Positions 54,553 to 64,000 of a DNA stretch of 64,000 nucleotides are shown one piece after another. Position numbers and translations under genes: made by a program. The DNA is taken from assembly GCF_964340395.1 (NCBI RefSeq), contig NC_135553.1, positions 27,633,449 through 27,697,448 on the forward strand, in the 5' to 3' direction. The DNA comes from Glandiceps talaboti. Its lineage: Eukaryota > Hemichordata > Enteropneusta > Spengelidae. The notes beneath the pieces were generated by a model that was not told where the DNA came from, did no database searches, and was given only the letters and a program-made list of their open reading frames with translations. The number at the start of each line of letters is the position of its first letter. Position 1 is the stretch's first letter.

Positions 54553-55319
54553 TCGGACTCAACAAAACCGTACTAACATTTCTACATTTTATTGTCTGGC
54601 TCAACAAAACCGTACTAACATTTCTACATTTTATTGTCGGACTCAACAAAACCGTACTAACATTTCTACATTTTATTGTCTGACTCAACAAAACCGTACT
54701 AACATTTCTACATTTTATTGTCTGGCTCAACAAAACCGTACTAACATTTCTACATTTTATTGTCGGACTCAACAAAACCGTACTAACATTTCTACATTTT
54801 ATTGTCTGGCTCAACAAAACCGTACTAACATTTCTACATTTTATTGTCTGGCTCAACAAAACCGTACTAACATTTCTACATTTTATTGTCTGGCTCAACA
54901 AAACCGTACTAACATTTCTACATTTTATTGTCGGACTCAACAAAACCGTACTAACATTTCTACATTTTATTGTCGGACTCAAAAAAACCGTACTAACATT
55001 TCTACATTTTATTGTCGGACTCAACAAAACCGTACTAACATTTCTACATTTTATTGTCTGGCTCAACAAAACCGTACTAACATTTCTACATTTTATTGTC
55101 GGACTCAACAAAACCGTACTAACATTTCTACATTTTATTGTCTGGCTCAACAAAACCGTACTAACATTTCTACATTTTATTGTCGGGCTCAACAAAACCG
55201 TACTAATATTTCTACATTTTATTGTCGGACTCAACAAAACCGTACTAACACTTCTACATTTTATTGTCTGGCTCAACAAAACCGTACTAACATTGCTACA
55301 TTTTATTGCCGGACTCAAA
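54553..55319. repeat. 42-bp minisatellite, about 18-19 copies, two monomer types
   Basis: The unit is a variable 8-mer plus AACAAAACCGTACTAACATT and TCTACATTTTATTG. Two main forms of the 8-mer, TCGGACTC and TCTGGCTC, are interspersed; rare TCTGACTC (about 54679) and TCGGGCTC (about 55183) combine features of both. The 42-bp period equals 14 codons, which keeps a 337-codon minus-strand frame open (54317-55330); this is the longest frame in the window and I consider it non-coding. Confidence 0.97.
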
Positions 55320-55767
55320 ATGGAGCACAATTGTTATAATTTAATTTATTGAAATGTCTAAAAAAGTACACATTGATTGTCACATTGTACACAATTTTGC
55401 AAGATCTGTTAAGATAATGGTAGTTTACACAAAGAAAATATAGCAATGTTGTCACAGCAGAGATGAAAAGAAAAGTACCAAATAGAATTTTTGTTAAACG
55501 AGAGGATATTTAGTTTCAAGTCAACTAGCTTCCATTGCAAATTTTATAGATTGTTCACATTGTAAATCTGAATGAGATAGTATAAAATTCCACCCAGAGA
55601 ATTTTGATGACCCTAGTAATTTATGCAAATTCATGCTTCCATATGATTACATTTTATTATTGAATTGCAATTACTAATATGAGTGAAATAAATCTTTCTC
55701 ATTGTAACACCAACCTATGACAGGTTCATAGCCATTATAACCTTTTATAGTTAAATATAAAGGTGTC
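55320..55767. other. AT-rich spacer
   Basis: Unique sequence, nothing recognised. Confidence 0.45.
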
Positions 55768-55966
55768 CTCATCACCTACAATGAATATACAGTATGCACA
55801 GATATCACCTACATTGAATATACACATATGCACAGGTACATTGAATATACACATATGCACAGATATCACCTACATTGAATATACACATATGCACAGGTAC
55901 ATTGAATATACACGTATGTACAGATATCACCTATATTGAATATACACGTATGCACAGATATCACCT
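55768..55966. repeat. Irregular minisatellite with ATTGAATATACAC core
   Basis: Copies of ATCACCTACATTGAATATAC followed by ACATATGCACAG alternate with a shortened form lacking the ATCACCT part, giving a compound unit of about 54 bp. Confidence 0.9.
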
Positions 55967-56300
55967 ATATTTTCATGAAACTATCCTTCAGACTAATGCT
56001 GTCATATTTCTTTAAAATTTGTCAGTGTACTTGAATACATGAAATTTCTTGACAATTTTTGCTCTATTTTTCAGCTATAGTCAAATTTGTTACAGCTACC
56101 CTTTTGGCAGTATTTGAAATTGATTGTACATCAGTGACAAAATTGTCGAGAAATTAAAAAAATATGTGCATATACAGGTTTGATTTACAGTCCAGTCACT
56201 CTTTTCACTCTTCTTCCATTGTATGATTTTTTATAACAACAGCGCTTTCAGTTTGAGTCTTTCTCATTACCTTTGGTTACCATTTGATGGGCACAGCAAA

Positions 56301-59160
56301 TTTTGTATCATGCCATACATGTAGTATATGACCTGAATCTATTTCTTATCATGCCATACATGTAGTATATCCTCTCTGAATCTATTTCTTATCATGCCAT
56401 ACATGTAGTATATCCCCTCTGAATCTATTTCTTATCATGCCATACATGTAGTATATCCTCTCTGAATCTATTTCTTATCATGCCATACATGTAGTATATC
56501 CCCTCTGAATCTATTTTGTATCATGCCATACATGTAGTATATCCTCTCTGAATCTATTTCTTATCATGCCATACATGTAGTATATCCTCTCTGAATCTAT
56601 TTCTTATCATGCCATACATGTAGTATATCCTCTCTGAATCTATTTCTTATCATGCCATACATGTAGTATATCCCCTCTGAATCTATTTTGTATCATGCCA
56701 TACATGTAGTATATCCTCTCTGAATCTATTTTGTATCATGCCATACATGTAGTATATCCCCTCTGAATCTATTTCTTATCATGCCATACATGTAGTATAT
56801 CCCCTCTGAATCTATTTCTTATCATGCCATACATGTAGTATATGACCTCGGAATCTATTTCTTATCATGCCATACATGTACATGTAGTATATCCCCTCTG
56901 AATCTATTTTGTATCATGCCATACATGTACATGTAGTATATCCTCTCTGAATCTATTTTGTATCATGCCATACATGTAGTATATCCTCTCTGAATCTATT
57001 TCTTATCATGCCATACATGTACATGTAGTATATCCTCTCTGAATCTATTTTGTATCATGCCATACATGTAGTATATCCTCTCTGAATCTATTTCTTATCA
57101 TGCCATACATGTAGTATATCCCCTCTGAATCTATTTCTTATCATGCCATACATGTACATGTAGTATATCCTCTCTGAATCTATTTTGTATCATGCCATAC
57201 ATGTAGTATATCCCCTCTGAATCTATTTCTTATCATGCCATACATGTAGTATATCCCCTCTGAATCTATTTCTTATCATGCCATACATGTAGTATATCCC
57301 CTCTGAATCTATTTTGTATCATGCCATACATGTAGTATATCCCCTCTGAATCTATTTCTTATCATGCCATACATGTAGTATATCCCCTCTGAATCTATTT
57401 CTTATCATGCCATACATGTAGTATATGACCTCGGAATCTATTTCTTATCATGCCATACATGTACATGTAGTATATCCCCTCTGAATCTATTTTGTATCAT
57501 GCCATACATGTACATGTAGTATATCCTCTCTGAATCTATTTTGTATCATGCCATACATGTACATGTAGTATATCCTCTCTGAATCTATTTTGTATCATGC
57601 CATACATGTACATGTAGTATATCCTCTCTGAATCTATTTTGTATCATGCCATACATGTAGTATATCCTCTCTGAATCTATTTCTTATCATGCCATACATG
57701 TACATGTAGTATATCCTCTCTGAATCTATTTTGTATCATGCCATACATGTAGTATATCCTCTCTGAATCTATTTCTTATCATGCCATACATGTACATGTA
57801 GTATATCCTCTCTGAATCTATTTTGTATCATGCCATACATGTAGTATATCCTCTCTGAATCTATTTTGTATCATGCCATACATGTACATGTAGTATATCC
57901 TCTCTGAATCTATTTTGTATCATGCCATACATGTACATGTAGTATATCCTCTCTGAATCTATTTTGTATCATGCCATACATGTACATGTAGTATATCCTC
58001 TCTGAATCTATTTTGTATCATGCCATACATGTACATGTAGTATATCCTCTCTGAATCTATTTTGTATCATGCCATACATGTAGTATATCCTCTCTGAATC
58101 TATTTTGTATCATGCCATACATGTAGTATATGACCTCGGAATCTATTTCTTATCATGCCATACATGTACATGTAGTATATCCCCTCTGAATCTATTTCTT
58201 ATCATGCCATACATGTAGTATATCCTCTCTGAATCTATTTTGTATCATGCCATACATGTAGTATATCCCCTCTGAATCTATTTTGTATCATGCCATACAT
58301 GTAGTATATCCCCTCTGAATCTATTTCTTATCATGCCATACATGTAGTATATCCTCTCTGAATCTATTTTGTATCATGCCATACATGTAGTATATCCCCT
58401 CTGAATCTATTTTGTATCATGCCATACATGTACATGTAGTATATCCCCTCTGAATCTATTTTGTATCATGCCATACATGTAGTATATCCTCTCTGAATCT
58501 ATTTCTTATCATGCCATACATGTAGTATATCCTCTCTGAATCTATTTTGTATCATGCCATACATGTAGTATATCCCCTCTGAATCTATTTTGTATCATGC
58601 CATACATGTAGTATATCCCCTCTGAATCTATTTCTTATCATGCCATACATGTAGTATATCCCCTCTGAATATATTTCTTATCATGCCATACATGTACATG
58701 TAGTATATCCCCTCTGAATCTATTTCTTATCATGCCATACATGTAGTATATCCTCTCTGAATCTATTTCTTATCATGCCATACATGTAGTATATCCTCTC
58801 TGAATCTATTTTGTATCATGCCATACATGTAGTATATGACCTCGGAATCTATTTCTTATCATGCCATACATGTAGTATATCCTCTCTGAATCTATTTCTT
58901 ATCATGCCATACATGTACATGTAGTATATCCCCTCTGAATCTATTTTGTATCATGCCATACATGTAGTATATCCTCTCTGAATCTATTTCTTATCATGCC
59001 ATACATGTAGTATATCCCCTCTGAATCTATTTTGTATCATGCCATACATGTAGTATATCCCCTCTGAATCTATTTTGTATCATGCCATACATGTAGTATA
59101 TCCTCTCTGAATCTATTTCTTATCATGCCATACATGTAGGATATGACCTCTGAATCTATT
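56301..59160. repeat. 43-bp satellite array, about 65 copies, 2.9 kb
   Basis: The basic monomer is TATCATGCCATACATGTAGT plus ATATCCTCTCTGAATCTATT plus TCT. Independent variable sites are ACATGTAG versus ACATGTACATGTAG (+6 bp), CCTCTCT versus CCCCTCT versus GACCTCGG, and TTTCTTATC versus TTTTGTATC. Marker monomers with GACCTCGG occur at 56844, 57427, 58132 and 58838; the last two intervals are 705 and 706 bp, which suggests a higher-order unit. The array is broken near its right end by the mobile element at 59163-60200, and a final partial monomer resumes at about 60202-60240. Confidence 0.98.
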
Positions 59161-59162
59161 TT

Positions 59163-60200
59163 TAGTCCCCGCGGACGAAGTCCGGCACGGGGACTTATGG
59201 ATTGGGTTCCGTCTGTCCGTGCGTGCGTCCGTCCGCCCGCAGCTGTTTCTTGGAGATGCCTGGACCGATTTTTTTCAAACTTGGTACAGGGGCAACATAC
59301 TATGGCATACATATGCACATCAATTTGTTTTATGATACGATCCAATATGGCCGCCTAGCAACCATTTTGTTTGCGAATTTTCCCTGTCTAGAGCCATAAC
59401 TCAGACATGCTTTAACAGATCTCATTCAAAGTTGGTATTAGGACAGTGTTCTATGACATACATGTGCATATTCATTGTTTTCATGATACGATCCAATATG
59501 GCTGCCTAGCAGCCATTTTGTTTGTGAATTTTCATGTCCAAAGCCATAACTCAGACATGCTTGAACAGATCTCATTCAAAGTTGGTATTAGGACAGTGTT
59601 CTATGACATACATGTGCATATCCATTTTCATTGTGATACGATCCAATATGGCTGCCTCGTAGCCATTTTGTTTGTGAATTTTCATGTCCAAAGCCATAAC
59701 TCAGACATGCTTGAACAGATCTCATTCAAAGTTGGTATTAGGACAGTGTTCTATGACATACATGTCTATATCCATTTTCGTCGTGATACGATCCAATATG
59801 GCTGCCTGGTAGCCATTTTGTTTGTGAATTTTCATGTCCAAAGCCATAACTCAGACATGCTTGAACAGATCTCATTCAAAGTTGGTATTAGGACAGTGTT
59901 CTATGACATACATGTGCATATCCATTTTCGTTGTGATACAATCCAATATGGCTGCCTGGCAGCCATTTTGTTTGCGAATTTTCATGTCCAAAGCCATAAC
60001 TCAGACTCCATTTTCATCGTGATATGATCCCCCATACCCAACCAATCCTTTATTGTTGGAGGCATATTCCATGTTCAACAAGCACACACAACATATCTAA
60101 GTCTGTTTGTTTTAGGTTCACAAATGTTGTTGCGTGATCAGAGTAGTGATAATTCCTTAAAACCCAATTAAAGCGGGGACTATGTCATTCTCAATGACTT
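59163..60200 (+). mobile_element. Non-autonomous Helentron-like (HINE/Pearl-type) element
   Basis: The element begins with TAGTCCCCGC (59163-59172), whose exact complement GCGGGGACTA lies at 60173-60182. The 5' end folds into a nested hairpin: AGTCCCCG (59164) with CGGGGACT (59188), and CGGAC with GTCCG inside. The core is a tandem array of a 150-bp unit, with GGACAGTGTT at 59441, 59591, 59741 and 59891 and one diverged copy before (from about 59248). After the 3' inverted repeat comes a short stem-loop, GTCATT-CTC-AATGAC (60184-60198), followed by TT. Subterminal inverted repeats, tandem-repeat core and 3' terminal stem-loop match the published layout of Helentron-associated elements (HINEs, including DINE-1 and bivalve Pearl elements); that is established knowledge. 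Insertion lies in a T-run between satellite halves CTGAATCTATTT and TGTATCATG. No protein is encoded; the 193-codon frame across the core reflects the 150-bp period. Confidence 0.75.
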
Positions 60201-60201
60201 G

Positions 60202-60243
60202 TGTATCATGTCATACATGTAGTATATCCTCTCTGAATCTATC
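60202..60243. repeat. Terminal partial monomer of the 43-bp satellite
   Basis: TGTATCATGTCATACATGTA and ATATCCTCTCTGAATCTAT resume immediately after the mobile element, with one substitution, and the array then ends in unique sequence. Confidence 0.93.
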
Positions 60244-61545
60244 TCATAATTTGTTAATTTGATTATCTATGTATTCTCTTTTTTTAAAATTGTTATTCCA
60301 GTGTGTTAATTTAAGGTTTTTCAATAAACAGGGTGATAAAGTGAAAAAATGTGATGTTATACATTGCAAATGACTTGTTTTTCCTACCAAAGCATGTTTG
60401 AGTACCTGACAATGTAGCTGCAAGCACTCATGACATTAGTATTATTAAGTTGAAGGAAACTAATTTGAGATATGGACCTGCAATTCAAAAGTGTAAACAG
60501 ATGATGTTGAACTGGAAATGAAATTTGTTCCAAATATTTTTATTATCACACACTTGTTTCTGTATTACTTTTGTTGTTGACATATTTAGCAACATTTTAG
60601 TGGAATTGAATTGTTTAATTTTTTTCCTAGCTTTTTTAGTTACCAAAATAGCCTTTGCAGTTTTTTAATGTTTCACTGAAATATTACATGACAGAAGAAG
60701 TATTATTATCTCTTGTGAGAGAAATTCACCAATAAAATATTCTGACAAAGTGAATAGAATGATTTGATATTTCATCAAAATTGAACCCTTCCTTCCCCCA
60801 ATAACCCCTCAGTTCGAAAATATTTCTTAGATGATAACTAATCATATATCTTCAGACTAAGCTGTCTTCATAGTTGATGGTGTTGTCAAATGAACACATA
60901 CAATGTACAGGTCACACTGAGCAATGACCATAAACTACATCAGTCCATCCTGCTTGGTGTCAAAGGTGATAAAGCAATTGAGTTAGATTTATAGCATTAA
61001 TTGTGGACAACTAAAAGACTTGGATGACAAGACAAAACCTTCCATTGTTTTACCATGGCAGGAAACTGCTGTCAAGTTGAATGACATTTTTAACCACTGA
61101 AAAAATAGAATTATTGAATGTAATGTCTAATATGGCTGCCTGTCAGTGATTTTGTTCGCGCAGTTTTCATGTCCAAAGCCATTAAACTCAGTCATTCAGC
61201 AAATGAACACCTATCAAATGGTTGTAAGCATTAAAAAAAATATACAGTTGTGCTACAACGCCATTGGTGCTGTTTTTTTAAAACTGATGCACAAGAAACA
61301 TAATTTCTTCATTCTAGTTTAAACCCCACCCCCTTCAAAATGAACGATCTGTCCTACAATTATGTTTATATCATATACCATGACATCGATAAACACAACA
61401 AACTGTAATTGCAATTCAAATTGTAGAACATTTTACTCTCTGCAAAACATAGTTTCAACTGGAAATTGTATTTACCAGTTCTCATGCTTTTTAGTCTTCA
61501 AGTTGTTTCTGTCGAGTCGGTTTTATTTGTACGTTTCCGTAATTT
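60244..61545. other. Intronic stretch with a relic of the 150-bp element core
   Basis: AT-rich unique sequence. At about 61128-61196 a fragment matches the 150-bp core of the 59163 element (AATATGGCTGCCTGTCAGTG, then CATGTCCAAAGCCATTA) with several differences; no element ends are seen around it, so it is a truncated, older copy. Confidence 0.7.
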
Positions 61546-61605
61546 ATGCACGTTGATTTTGACTGTTGCACCATGATAGTGATGAACACGTTGACGGTGG
61601 CCACG

Positions 61606-62546
61606 GCTTTAGAGGATAATGTTAAGGGCACACAGGAGTTAAAGGCATTTTAGGATAATGTTAAGGGCACACAGGAGTTAAAGGCATTAGAGGCTAATGT
61701 TAAGGGCACACAGGAGTTAAAGGCATTTTAGGCTAATGTTAAGGGCACACAGGAGTTAAAGGCATTTTAGGATAATGTTAAGGGCACACAGGACTTAAAG
61801 GCATTTTAGGCTAATGTTAAGGGCACACAGGAGTTAAAGGCATTTTAGGATAATGTTAAGGGCACACAGGAGTTAAAGGCATTAGAGGCTAATGTTAAGG
61901 GCACACAGGAGTTAAAGGCATTTTAGGCTAATGATAAAGGCACACAGGAGTTAAAGGCATTTTAGGCTAATGTTAAAGGCACACAGGAGTTAAAGGCATT
62001 AGAGGCTAATGTTAAAGGCACACAGGAGTTAAAGGCATTAGAGGCTAATGTTAAAGGCACACAGGAGTTAAAGGCATTTTAGGCTAATGTTAAGGGCACA
62101 CAGGACTTAAAGGCATTAGAGGCTAATGTTAAGGGCACACAGGACTTAAAGGCATTTTAGGCTAATGTTAAGGGCACACAGGAGTTAAAGGCATTTTAGG
62201 CTAATGTTAAAGGCACACAGGAGTTAAAGGCATTAGAGGCTAATGTTAAGGGCACACAGGTGTTAAAGGCATTTTAGGATAATGTTAAAGGCACACAGGA
62301 GTTAAAGGCATTAGAGGCTAATGTTAAAGGCACACAGGTGTTAAAGGCATTAGAGGCTAATGTTAAAGGCACACAGGACTTAAAGGCATTAGAGGCTAAT
62401 GTTAAGGGCACACAGGAGTTAAAGGCATTAGAGGCTAATGTTAAAGGCACACAGGACTTAAAGGCATTTTAGGCTAATGTTAAAGGCACACAGGAGTTAA
62501 AGGCATTAGAGGCTAATGTTAAGGGCACACAGGAGTTAAAGGCATT
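61606..62546. repeat. 39-bp minisatellite, about 24 copies
   Basis: The unit is TTAGAGGCTAATGTTAAGGG plus CACACAGGAGTTAAAGGCA, period 39 bp without any indel (the phase is kept over the whole array). In one + frame the unit reads as a 13-residue heptad-like peptide (LKALEANVKGTQE), but about half of the monomers have TTTTAG instead of TTAGAG, placing an in-frame TAG. Other variants are AAGGGC/AAAGGC, GAGTTA/GACTTA/GTGTTA and GCTAAT/GATAAT. Called as non-coding repeat. Confidence 0.96.
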
Positions 62547-63427
62547 GGAGGATATAGAAGAATTCTTAACTGACATCATAGTTTTCCTGTACAGAAACTT
62601 GGGATGGGGTAATATTAAGGGAGGTGGAGTCACTTTGATTTTGTTATTTTCAAAAAATGTTAAGTTTTTGAATCAAAGCCTAAATCAAAGTTTGAGAAAT
62701 GGCAAGTTGTGGTGTAAACCAGAAACTGTTCTTAAATTTTCATAATGAGGCCAAGTAAAAGATAAATGATTTTAATGAGCCTCAATGGACCTATATGATA
62801 TTACAGTCAGAAGACACTGATGTTTGAAGGTAGATAAAGAAAAAAAGAAAGAAAAGACTTTTGCTGTTTGGTTAAAAACTACTCGTTGTTTGCTTCCTTC
62901 ATGGGAATTGATTGTCATCCATAACAGTATGGTTTTCTGTAAAGATGGACAAAAATAGACTGATTTTAATGAAGATTTTCATTGGAGCTTGGGGATATAA
63001 AGCTTAAGCTTGGGGAGCTTGGGGGCATTGGGGATATTGGAGCTTGTAGATATAAAAGACGTACATGTATGTTGATACCCATGCATTATAAGTAAAAAAA
63101 TTGTACCTTTGAAGTCAAAACACCTTTTCAGAACATAATTACTGAATTCTTTAATGATCTTTTTCTGCTGCTGAAATGCATTGCATGTTTTAATGAGTAA
63201 AAAAATGTTATTCTTAGAAGGAAGTAAAGTTTGAAGTTTAGTTTTAGTTTGAATATCTGAATTACTTGATTTTGTCACTGATAAATACTGTTTATACATG
63301 TACATTGTATAAGGATTTGGGGATCATTACCCAACCAGATGACTACAAAGTGTAGTATACAAATTTATATAGAAGAAAATGTTATCTGCTGTATATGACA
63401 TGGAAAATGTCGTCTTCTGCTATAGTG
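62547..63427. other. Intronic stretch with a short GCTTGGGG cluster
   Basis: Unique AT-rich sequence. At about 62988-63048 several GCTTGGGGA/TTGGGGAT motifs are clustered imperfectly. An open frame continues from the 39-bp array to 62742. Confidence 0.45.
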
Positions 63428-63668
63428 TAAATTGTAGTCTGCAAATAAACATAGTGGAAATTGTAGTCTGCAGATAGATGAAGTGGAAATTGTAGTCTGC
63501 AGATAGATGTAGTGGAAGATGTAGTGGAAATTGTATATGCAGATAGATGTAGTGGAAATTGTAGTCTGCAGATAGATGTAGTGGAAATTGTAGTCTGCAA
63601 ATAAACATAGTGGAAATTGTAGTCTGCAGATAGATGAAGTGGAAATTGTAGTCTGCAGATAAACATTA
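63428..63668. repeat. 29-bp minisatellite, about eight copies
   Basis: The unit is ATTGTAGTCTGCAGATAGAT plus GTAGTGGAA. Variants are CAGATAGATG versus CAAATAAACA, plus one short copy near 63515-63545. The pattern of variants is symmetrical around the centre of the array. Confidence 0.95.
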
Positions 63669-64000
63669 AGTGTAGTCTAACTGCTGGACAACTGTTCACC
63701 AGGGCTGTTCACATAAGAAAACTGAAAGGTGAATAACAGGTCATCAAGTTGACTCAGTTTCATTCATATTGTTTCATTCATATTGATAGGACGACAAAGA
63801 TGAAACTCCAAATTTCCTCCAGTTCTCACTTCTTCCTTGTATCAATACAAATGAATAGTTGTTTGTTTTCAAATGTTGGTGTTACTTGTAATATTCAGAT
63901 GAAATTGTTGTCATCTATTCTCTTCATTCCTGACTGTCTTTAGCTGCCAAGAATAATGCTTGTAAAAAATTAACACATTCCAAAATTAACTGTAAATTGT
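63669..64000. other. Right-edge sequence, nothing recognised
   Basis: Unique sequence with a short duplication TTTCATTCATATTG at about 63760-63785. No exon seen before the window ends. Confidence 0.45.

Larger units (their letters stand above)
44467..64000 (+). other. Downstream intron or gene flank, open at the right edge
   Basis: After the GTATGT donor at 44467 I find no exon that clearly continues the frame before the end of the window. The sequence is CpG-poor like the preceding intron and is filled with unrelated minisatellite arrays, a foldback element and a Helentron-like element. The simplest reading is one very long intron of the same gene, but the gene could end beyond the edge or contain short exons I missed. 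Confidence 0.45.

Noticed and set aside
54317-55330. 337-codon minus-strand open frame as a gene
   Set aside because: It is open because the 42-bp unit is 14 codons without a stop. No domain is recognisable, and the frame is not linked to splice sites.
59446-60027. 193-codon frame across the 150-bp core as a transposon protein
   Set aside because: The repeat period is 50 codons and the frame has no Rep, helicase, transposase or other motif; known HINE-type cores are non-coding.

Overview
This window looks like nuclear DNA of a marine invertebrate animal (a lophotrochozoan or invertebrate deuterostome; I cannot narrow it further from sequence alone). The evidence is GT/AG-bounded exons in very long introns, no bacterial-style gene packing, AT-rich composition, abundant microsatellites and minisatellites, many copies of the palindromic motif ACATGTACATGT, and a Helentron-like mobile element with a tandem-repeat core. 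I see no rRNA, tRNA, virus or bacterial operon.

Only one protein-coding gene can be supported, on the + strand, and only its 5' part is here. Its first coding exon is 25933-26167: a stop codon just upstream, a good start context, a 14-proline run and a GTGAGT donor. A second exon at 44353-44466 is 114 bp and phase 1 on both sides, and it joins the first in frame across an 18.2-kb intron. A further intron appears to run past the right edge. The joined 116 residues are Pro/Gly/Ser/Tyr-rich and look disordered, as in the N-termini of transcription or RNA regulators. I do not recognise the family.

Layout: 1-25.8 kb is gene-poor upstream sequence dominated by short-period microsatellites (TA, CA, CT, tetra- and hexanucleotides) plus two minisatellites of 46 and 63 bp. 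25.9-44.4 kb holds exon, long intron, exon. 44.5-64 kb is the next intron or 3' flank. From about 32.6 kb onward the DNA carries more than fifteen unrelated minisatellite families with units of 24-73 bp, ending in a 2.9-kb array at 56.3-59.2 kb and a 0.94-kb array at 61.6-62.5 kb.

Three things stand out. (1) A likely Helentron-associated (HINE/Pearl-type) element at 59163-60200 has 10-bp inverted repeats, a 5' nested hairpin, a core of 150-bp repeats and a 3' stem-loop, and it sits inside a satellite monomer, so its empty site can be read from neighbouring monomers. (2) A 0.48-kb near-complete inverted repeat (MITE/foldback) lies at 46985-47468. (3) CpG density changes abruptly near 30.5 kb, a few kb inside the gene, as expected for invertebrate gene-body methylation. 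Most long open frames in the window come from tandem repeats whose unit length is a multiple of three, and are not genes.
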